Source of the DNA: Tepidamorphaceae bacterium
Lineage (GTDB): Bacteria; Pseudomonadota; Alphaproteobacteria; Rhizobiales; Tepidamorphaceae
Direction of reading: 5' to 3'
Length of the DNA stretch: 64,000 nt
Assembly: GCA_028279445.1 (NCBI GenBank)
Contig: JANQNT010000022.1
Coordinates: 1 to 64,000, forward strand
How positions within the stretch are numbered: position 1 is the first letter of the stretch; each line of letters begins with the position of its first letter. Below are positions 57,005-64,000 of this stretch, piece by piece. The notes under the pieces were generated by a model. The model searched no databases. It was not told the DNA's origin and worked only from the letters and a program-made list of their open reading frames with translations. Made by a program: the position numbers and the translations under genes.

Positions 57005-57490
57005 TCAGTAGGACGCCTCAAGCGTGATCTCGGCGATACCGATGGCGAAATTCAGCCCTTCCTGACCGCTCACCGAGACCGGCTGCAGGATGATCGAGCG
57101 CTGCGAGCCGCCGATCAGCGCATTGGCACCGACACCGACACCGACGGTCGCCTCGGCCGAGACGCCACCATAGGTGCCACTCAGCGATCCGGGCGGCACA
57201 TTGGCGGTCGGGGCCAGCACGCCCCATACGATCGTCCCTTGCGTGGTCGCACCCAGGTCGATGCCGAACTTGCGGACCGCGCCACGATAGCGCTCAGAAG
57301 CGCCCTCGGGGCGTTCGAAAATGCAATCGAGTGTCTTGGTCGAACCGAAAATGAACCCCGAGCCACCGGCCACGGTACAGTTCAGCACGCCAATCTCCAC
57401 GCGGGCGTCCTGCGCCTGCGCCGCCGTCGCGCCCGACAGCATCGCAATCGCCGCGCCGGCCGCCATCGCGTTTCTCACAAAACTCATCAT
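57005..57490 (-). CDS. DUF992 domain exported protein
   Basis: The product has 161 residues and follows GAGGTGAATC; two consecutive ATG codons open the frame. A signal peptide (FVRNAMAAGAAIAMLSGATA) is cleaved after AQA. The mature part shows the DUF992 pattern: VEIGVLNCTVAGGSGFIFGS, LDCIFERPEGASERYRGAV, IDLGATTQGTIVWGVLAPT and a closing GLNFAIGIAEITLEASY. The two conserved cysteines probably form a disulfide in the periplasm. The family is restricted to alphaproteobacteria and has no known function. The hairpin cluster downstream may stabilise its message. Confidence 0.9.
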   Translation of the reverse strand: MMSFVRNAMAAGAAIAMLSGATAAQAQDARVEIGVLNCTVAGGSGFIFGSTKTLDCIFERPEGASERYRGAVRKFGIDLGATTQGTIVWGVLAPTANVPPGSLSGTYGGVSAEATVGVGVGANALIGGSQRSIILQPVSVSGQEGLNFAIGIAEITLEASY

Positions 57491-57617
57491 GATTCACCTC
57501 ACTGCTTGAGTCATGTCGTGTGCCGAACGCTGGCACGCGACCGTGACGCAAAGGTGGCCGATGCGACGGAAATCCGAAACGCACAGAATGGTGTGATCCG
57601 ATCGAGCCTGGACAAGC

Positions 57618-59180
<1,563 letters not shown>

Positions 59181-59504
59181 ATGTCACAGACCAACCAGGA
59201 CACGCAGTCCGAAGACGAGGCCGACGCGAACCTCCCCGTGCGCGGCATCAGTGCGCTCGGCAGCGCGCTGCTGGCATGGGTGGTCATCGCCGTCCTGACC
59301 GTCATCTTCGCCGCCCTGCTTGCCGTCGACGCCTACGCCGCACCGATCGATCCCGGCGCCGCATTGGTACCCACCGACCGGACGGCCGGGTTGCTTCTGG
59401 TCGGTAGCCTGGGTGGCATCGCGGCGGTCGTCTGCGCCGTGATGTGGCGCGATCTGCCGCGCCAGACCGAACTGCCACGGCGCAATCCCGACCACCGGTT
59501 CTGA
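59181..59504 (+). CDS. Small membrane protein with two helices
   Basis: The product has 107 residues. The ATG at 59181 follows AAGG. After an acidic N terminus (SQTNQDTQSEDEADANLP) there are two hydrophobic segments, ALGSALLAWVVIAVLTVIFA and TAGLLLVGSLGGIAAVVCAV, joined by a periplasmic loop. The C terminus is basic (RQTELPRRNPDHRF). The family is not recognised. It precedes the sugar dehydrogenase by 86 bases in the same direction and might be cotranscribed. Confidence 0.7.
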   Translation: MSQTNQDTQSEDEADANLPVRGISALGSALLAWVVIAVLTVIFAALLAVDAYAAPIDPGAALVPTDRTAGLLLVGSLGGIAAVVCAVMWRDLPRQTELPRRNPDHRF

Positions 59505-59590
59505 GGCCGGTTGCCGGGATCGTGATGGGCACGCAGCGCGTGCGCCCTATGCTCTGACACAGTGAGAGCAGCCCCCGGAGCCGTCTGCCC

Positions 59591-60742
59591 ATGGCCTCAG
59601 TGCAAACAACCCAGCCGCTTGTCGCAGCCCTCGTCATCATCGGCTGCGTAGCTTTCGCCAATTTGGCGGCACCCGCGAGTGCCCAGACGATCCAAACGGA
59701 CGAGCAAACGGTCACGGTTGCCACCGTGGCCGGCGGCCTTGAACACCCCTGGGGTCTGGCCTTCCTGCCCGATGGCTCGATGCTGGTGACCGAACGCTCG
59801 GGGCGTGTCCGCCTCGTGGCACCGGACGGCACCCTGAGCGCACCCCTTCAGGGCGCGCCGCCGACGCGCGGCTTCGGCCAGGGCGGCATGCTCGACATCG
59901 CCCTCGATCCGGACTTCGCCGAGACGGGGCATGTCTTCATCGCCTACTCGGCCATCGGCAGCGACGGCGCCGGCACCGCGGTGTGGCGCGCCAGACTGGT
60001 GCAAGACGCCGAACCGGCACTTGTCGACGGGCACCGCATCTTCCTCATGAACCGCCTCAGCAATGGCCGCCGCCATTTCGGCGCACGCATCGTCTTCGCC
60101 CCGGACAAGACCCTGTGGCTGACCATCGGCGACCGTGGCGACCGGCCCCGCGCGCAGGACGCCAACGATCACGCCGGCAGCGTGCTGCGCATGACGCGCG
60201 ACGGCGAGGTGCCGCCGGACAACCCCTTCGTCGGCGCGCCTGCGGACGACTACCTGTGGTCGATTGGCCACCGCAATCCGCAGGCAGCAGCCCTCAATCC
60301 CTGGACGCAAGTGCTTTGGACCGTGTCGCACGGCGCGCGCGGCGGCGACGAGGTCAACATTCCCGAAGCCGGCAAGAACTACGGCTGGCCGGTGATCTCC
60401 TATGGCCGTCACTATTCCGGCTTCCGGATCGGCGAAGGCACCGCCAAGCCCGGCATGGAACAGCCGATCCACTATTGGGACCCCTCCATCGCCCCATCCG
60501 GCATGGCCTTCTACACCGCCGACATCTATCCCGCTTGGCGCGGCAACCTGTTCGTCGGCGCGTTGAAGGACCAACTCGTCTCGCGGCTGACGCTCGACGG
60601 CGACACCATCGTCGCCGAGGAACAGATGCTCTCGGAGTTGGGCGAACGCATCCGGGACGTGCGTCAGGGGCCGGACGGCAAGCTCTATCTGCTCACCGAC
60701 TCACCCGACGGCCGCATCCTGCGGCTCGATCCGGCAGACTAG
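59591..60742 (+). CDS. PQQ-dependent sugar dehydrogenase family protein
   Basis: The product has 383 residues. A signal peptide (QPLVAALVIIGCVAFANLAA, cleaved after ASA) sends it to the periplasm. The six-bladed beta-propeller of the soluble glucose/aldose dehydrogenase (YliI-like) family is shown by GLEHPWGLAFLPDGSMLVTE, GGMLDIALDPDF, RHFGARIVFAPDKTLWLTIG, DYLWSIGHRNPQAAALNPWT and GGDEVNIPEAGKNYGWPVIS. These include the His and Arg positions that contact PQQ. It oxidises a sugar with PQQ and passes electrons to the respiratory chain; the actual substrate is unknown. PQQ synthesis genes are not in the window. Confidence 0.92.
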   Translation: MASVQTTQPLVAALVIIGCVAFANLAAPASAQTIQTDEQTVTVATVAGGLEHPWGLAFLPDGSMLVTERSGRVRLVAPDGTLSAPLQGAPPTRGFGQGGMLDIALDPDFAETGHVFIAYSAIGSDGAGTAVWRARLVQDAEPALVDGHRIFLMNRLSNGRRHFGARIVFAPDKTLWLTIGDRGDRPRAQDANDHAGSVLRMTRDGEVPPDNPFVGAPADDYLWSIGHRNPQAAALNPWTQVLWTVSHGARGGDEVNIPEAGKNYGWPVISYGRHYSGFRIGEGTAKPGMEQPIHYWDPSIAPSGMAFYTADIYPAWRGNLFVGALKDQLVSRLTLDGDTIVAEEQMLSELGERIRDVRQGPDGKLYLLTDSPDGRILRLDPAD

Positions 60743-60751
60743 TCTGCCGGA

Positions 60752-63019
60752 CTAGGGTCCGGTGGAAGCCCGCGCCAACGCCCTGCCCGATCGCCTCCGG
60801 TCGATCAGCACGAGCAGCGCCGGCAGGAACAGCAGGGTGGCGATCAACGCACCGACCAGCGTCATGGCGGTAATCATGCCGAGATCGCGATTGACGATGA
60901 AGCCGGACAGCGACAGCACCGAGAAGCCCGAGGCGATGGCAAGCGTCGTGACCACGACCGCGATGCCGACCGTTCGGAACGTCTCGATCATCGCCGGCAC
61001 CGGCCGGGCACCGGTCAATCGCAGATGCCGGTAGCGGCTCATCATGTGCACCGTATCGTCGACGACGATGCCGAAGGTCATGGCGATCACCATGGTGCCG
61101 GCGAAGGTCAACTCGCCCATGACGAAACCCCACAGGCCGTAGGCCATCAGCAGCGGCATCAGGTTGGGTACCAGGCTGATCAGCCCGAGCCGCCAGCTAC
61201 CGAGCGCCACAACCAGCAACAGCGAGATCGCCACCAGAGCGAACGGCGTCGCCTTGACCATCGCCTCGCCGTTGCGCTTCGACAGGTTCGCCGCCAGCAC
61301 CGGCAGACCCGTGGCGATGGCCGATCGCGCCTCGCCGAGCCGGGCGAGCTCGGCTTCCGCCGCCGCGGCGAAATCGAGGATGTCACCGGAATGAACCCCG
61401 CGCAGCACGACGATCACCCGCGTCGCCCCTTCGCCCGGCGCTTCCTCGGCGAAACCCTGCCCCAACATGGTCTGAAGCCCCGGGTCGTTGCCGTTTGACA
61501 GCACCTGCTGCGTGAACGGTCGCGGCACCCCTTCGCCGCGCCGCATCCTGTCCAGGTCACCCAGCCCGACCGTCCTGCCGGCGTCTTCCAGGATGCTCGC
61601 CAGCGACACCACCGCGCTGACATGGGGCTGGCTTTGCGCCCACAAGGTGAAGTTGGCGATGTCGGCAAGATAGGAAGGATCGGTGATCGCTTCGCCCGCG
61701 GCGACCGGCACCGAAACATCGACCGCCGACACGCCGCCGGCGCGCTCCTCGTAGAGCACGGTCGCCTGGCGGAAGCTGTAGCGATCGTCGAAATAGGCAA
61801 CGAACGTGTCGCGGAAGACGATGTGCGTCAATCCGATGGCCGAGAAGACCAGCGCGACCAGCGCCAGTGCCACCAGCCCCAGCCTCCAGGCGCAAACCGT
61901 TGCGCCGATCTCCGCCATGAACCGCTCGAAGCCGGCCCGCGCCGGCACCGGATTGGCCGGAAGCAGCGATATGACGGCCGGCAGCAGCGTGAACGACAGC
62001 GTCAGCGTCAGCACCAGGCCGATCGCCACCAGATTGCCGAAGGTGTGGAACGCCGGACTGTCGGCGAAGTTGAGGCACAGGAAGGAGAGAATCGTGGTCA
62101 CCGTGGCGAGCGCCACCGGCTTGGCGTTGAGCCTGACCGAGCGCATCAGCGCCGCCTCGCTGGTCATGTCGCGGCGAAGCCCATGCTGCCAGCCCAGAAT
62201 GATATGCACGCTGGTCGCCACCGACAGGCCGAGCAGTGAGGACGGCACGACGCTGGTGACTCCATTCAGCACCGCACCGGTCCAGGCATGCCCGCCCATG
62301 GTCGCCGCGACCGCAACCGAAAGCACGCTCAACAGCGCCAGCGTCGCCGTCAGCGAACCGAGCGCGATCAGCAGCAGCACGACAATGATCGCGACCTCCA
62401 TAGGCACGTAGACGCCGAGATCGTTGCGGATCGCGGTCATCGACGCGGCCTCCTGCGCCGGTTCGCCGGTGAACAGCACCTCGTAGGCCCCCGCTCGCCG
62501 CGCCGCGTCATCGGCGGCGGCCTGAAGCCTGTTCATCATCGCCCAGGAGGTCGCGCTGGTGGCGGTGACCGTGATGCCGAAGACGGCGACCGGCGGCCTC
62601 CCGCGCACCTCTCGTATGATGACGCCCGGATCGCCGCCGGGCAGCGCCTCGCCCGCCGCCGCCACATCCTCCAGTTCGGCGAGGTCCGCCATGATCGCCG
62701 CGGCCGCCGCGCGCAGTGGTTCCACCGTCACGTCCGCGTTCGCGCCCGCACCACGCACCAGGGCAATGACATCACGCCGATTGCCATAGCGTTCGCCGAT
62801 GGCCTCGAAGGCAATGCGCTCGGGCGCATCCCGGGAAAAGTAGACGCGCGAGTCCGGGTCGAAGCGGAAGGAGATGGCGCCAAGCGCCCCAACCAGCGTC
62901 AGGACGATACAAATGGTGATGACCAGCCAGCGATAACGCACCGACGTCTGCGCCAGCGCAGCGCAGATACCCGCGATGGAGCTGTTCGCCAGCCCGCCGA
63001 TGTCAGCCCCAGCCGTCAT
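60752..63019 (-). CDS. MMPL/RND family transporter
   Basis: The product has 755 residues. It has a first membrane segment near 35-55, a periplasmic loop, a cluster of five segments at about 225-370 (MEVAIIVVLLLIALGSLTAT, FLCLNFADSPAFHTFGNLVA), a second loop and a second cluster near 590-745 (MVIAMTFGIVVDDTVHMMSR). The acidic pair in GIVVDDT fits proton-driven RND/MMPL transport. The gene converges with the sugar dehydrogenase (9-base gap between stops) and is unlike drug efflux RND pumps in having no partner genes. Hopanoid or lipid export is possible but unsupported. Confidence 0.88.
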   Translation of the reverse strand: MTAGADIGGLANSSIAGICAALAQTSVRYRWLVITICIVLTLVGALGAISFRFDPDSRVYFSRDAPERIAFEAIGERYGNRRDVIALVRGAGANADVTVEPLRAAAAAIMADLAELEDVAAAGEALPGGDPGVIIREVRGRPPVAVFGITVTATSATSWAMMNRLQAAADDAARRAGAYEVLFTGEPAQEAASMTAIRNDLGVYVPMEVAIIVVLLLIALGSLTATLALLSVLSVAVAATMGGHAWTGAVLNGVTSVVPSSLLGLSVATSVHIILGWQHGLRRDMTSEAALMRSVRLNAKPVALATVTTILSFLCLNFADSPAFHTFGNLVAIGLVLTLTLSFTLLPAVISLLPANPVPARAGFERFMAEIGATVCAWRLGLVALALVALVFSAIGLTHIVFRDTFVAYFDDRYSFRQATVLYEERAGGVSAVDVSVPVAAGEAITDPSYLADIANFTLWAQSQPHVSAVVSLASILEDAGRTVGLGDLDRMRRGEGVPRPFTQQVLSNGNDPGLQTMLGQGFAEEAPGEGATRVIVVLRGVHSGDILDFAAAAEAELARLGEARSAIATGLPVLAANLSKRNGEAMVKATPFALVAISLLLVVALGSWRLGLISLVPNLMPLLMAYGLWGFVMGELTFAGTMVIAMTFGIVVDDTVHMMSRYRHLRLTGARPVPAMIETFRTVGIAVVVTTLAIASGFSVLSLSGFIVNRDLGMITAMTLVGALIATLLFLPALLVLIDRRRSGRALARASTGP

Positions 63020-63081
63020 GCGCGACTTCTATCACGGGCCGCCATCGATCCAACCAGACAATCGGTGGCCGGTAATACGGC

Positions 63082-63118
63082 TTGACTATTTTATTATTTT
63101 TTATTTTAGTTAATTAAC
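63082..63118 (+). promoter_or_regulatory. AT-rich promoter with palindrome upstream of the ArsR gene
   Basis: TTGACT at 63082-63087 is followed by an AT-rich spacer and a perfect palindrome GTTAATTAAC at 63109-63118, 21 bases before the ArsR start. The -10 is unclear within the T-rich run. The palindrome is a plausible operator for the ArsR-type repressor it precedes. Confidence 0.5.
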
Positions 63119-63139
63119 ATTCATCGAAATTGGAAGCCG

Positions 63140-63475
63140 ATGCCCACCCTGCCCGACACATTCGCCGCCCTTGGCGACGCCACACGCTTCGCCATCGTCG
63201 AGCGGTTGCTGACCGAAGGCGAATTGAGCGCCGGCAACCTGAACGACGGCGTCGGCATCTCCGCACCGGCCGTGTCGCGCCATCTGAAGGTGTTGCGCGA
63301 GGCTGGCATCGTGGTGCGCCGCATCGACAAGCAACGGCGGCTTTATTCAGTGCGCCCGCAGGCGGTGCTGGCGATCAACCGCTGGATCGGCAGCCACCGC
63401 GCCTTCTGGGAGGCAAGCCTCGACCGGCTCGCGGCGGCGCTGGACAGGGACCTGGAGCCCGATGGACATGCATGA
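63140..63475 (+). CDS. ArsR family transcriptional regulator
   Basis: The product has 111 residues and follows GGAAG. A winged HTH fills the N-terminal 90 residues: FAALGDATRFAIVERLLTEG, LSAGNLNDGVGISAPAVSRH and LKVLREAGIVVRRIDKQRRL. No metal-binding cysteine motif is seen, so it belongs to the non-metal group that usually precedes an SRPBCC protein gene. It overlaps the next gene by 14 bases, so the two are coupled. Confidence 0.93.
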   Translation: MPTLPDTFAALGDATRFAIVERLLTEGELSAGNLNDGVGISAPAVSRHLKVLREAGIVVRRIDKQRRLYSVRPQAVLAINRWIGSHRAFWEASLDRLAAALDRDLEPDGHA

Positions 63476-63899
63476 ACTGACCCTGGAGCGCATCCTGAAC
63501 GCACCGCCCGAGACGATCTTCGCCTACGTGACCGAAGCGAAGCACCTGCTGAACTGGTGGGGGCCGGAAGGCATGCATGTGGCCGACAACGCGCTCGACA
63601 TGTCGCGCCCCGGCGCCTACTTCGCGGTGATCGCCAATGCCGAGGGCAAACGCTTCAAGGTTTCCGGGGTGGTGACCGAGATCGACCCGCCGCGCAGCGT
63701 CAGCTTCACCTGGGCCTGGCACGACGAGACCGACACCCGCGGCCACGAGAGTTCGGTGAGGATCGCCATCGCCGATGCCGGCGGCGGGCGATCCAGGCTG
63801 ACACTCACCCAGTCCGGCCTGCCGGACGAGGAAGCCGCCGAGAACCACAAGAGCGGCTGGAACTCGACCCTCAACAAGCTCGAAGGCCAATTCGCCTGA
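63462..63899 (+). CDS. SRPBCC (AHSA1-like) domain protein
   Basis: The product has 145 residues. The AHSA1/SRPBCC helix-grip fold is indicated by HELTLERILNAPPETIFAYV, then EAKHLLNWWGPEGMHVADNA, KVSGVVTEIDPPRSVSFTWA and a C-terminal helix EEAAENHKSGWNSTLNKLEG. The family binds hydrophobic ligands. It overlaps the ArsR gene, an arrangement seen widely and thought to let the SRPBCC protein or its ligand work with the repressor (inference). A YCII-type gene follows 36 bases later. Confidence 0.9.
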   Translation: MDMHELTLERILNAPPETIFAYVTEAKHLLNWWGPEGMHVADNALDMSRPGAYFAVIANAEGKRFKVSGVVTEIDPPRSVSFTWAWHDETDTRGHESSVRIAIADAGGGRSRLTLTQSGLPDEEAAENHKSGWNSTLNKLEGQFA

Positions 63900-63935
63900 A
63901 ACGCCCCTCCCCGATCACCCGAAGGAGCCTGCACC

Positions 63936-64000
63936 ATGCCCAAGTTCATCTTCGCCTATCACGGCGGCAAGATGCCCGAGACGCAGGAGGAGATCGACGC
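63936..64000 (+). CDS. YCII-related domain protein (partial, cut by the right edge)
   Basis: Only the first 21 codons are in the window. The ATG at 63936 follows GAAGGAG. The visible residues MPKFIFAYHGGKMPETQEEI match the start of YCII-related proteins that often follow ArsR-SRPBCC pairs. It would be the third gene of that operon. Confidence 0.75.
   Translation, partial: MPKFIFAYHGGKMPETQEEID

Overview
The window looks like chromosomal DNA of a GC-rich alphaproteobacterium, most likely of the order Hyphomicrobiales (Rhizobiales). The signs are the gene order rpoD-dnaG-yqeY with divergent carA, the Aap-type amino-acid ABC transporter, HlyU, SIMPL, DUF992 and DCC proteins, and a CAU tRNA of the alphaproteobacterial type. 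The genus cannot be fixed from the sequence alone.

Left part (1-13.4 kb), a surface and adhesion cluster. A giant repeat-built autotransporter runs off the left edge on the minus strand. Across an AT-rich divergent region lies a PAS-PAS-GGDEF-EAL cyclic-di-GMP protein, followed by a 67-residue protein and a second, short autotransporter. This grouping suggests c-di-GMP-linked control of adhesion (inference).

13.4-16.5 kb is a small mobile module: DUF3489 protein, DUF2924 protein and a large serine recombinase. 16.8-23.1 kb is an amino-acid uptake operon: a GntR regulator with palindromes overlapping its promoter, then aapJQMP-type transporter genes and a class V aminotransferase.

23.1-29.1 kb is an island of lower GC with an IS3 orfA remnant and a single 1440-residue protein. 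That protein has an N-terminal NACHT/STAND-like NTPase and a C-terminal PD-(D/E)XK-like nuclease signature; it is the best candidate for an undescribed (probably anti-phage) system. The island lies on the 3' side of a tRNA(CAU).

29.5-35.7 kb carries accessory genes: SIMPL protein, TadG-like pilus-locus protein, a class III nucleotide cyclase, a 36-residue membrane peptide, HlyU, an AT-rich lipoprotein and a DCC thiol oxidoreductase. 35.8-52.8 kb is core: rpoD, dnaG, yqeY, carA, carB, greA, an Lrp regulator, trxB and a LysR regulator. Between carA and carB sit a TetR-YciI pair, two small minus-strand genes, an XRE-type HTH gene with four GCAC-N3-GTGC sites upstream, and an EamA transporter.

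52.9-53.1 kb encodes a probable trans-acting small RNA with a CU-rich (anti-Shine-Dalgarno-like) loop and a strong terminator, beside a 57-base giant hairpin. The right part (53.2-64 kb) holds msrP, an EF-G-like GTPase, a DUF992 protein, aspartate aminotransferase, a PQQ-type sugar dehydrogenase, an MMPL/RND transporter and the start of an ArsR-SRPBCC-YCII operon cut by the right edge. Palindromic repeat elements occur at 42.3-42.5, 54.4-54.5 and 56.9 kb.
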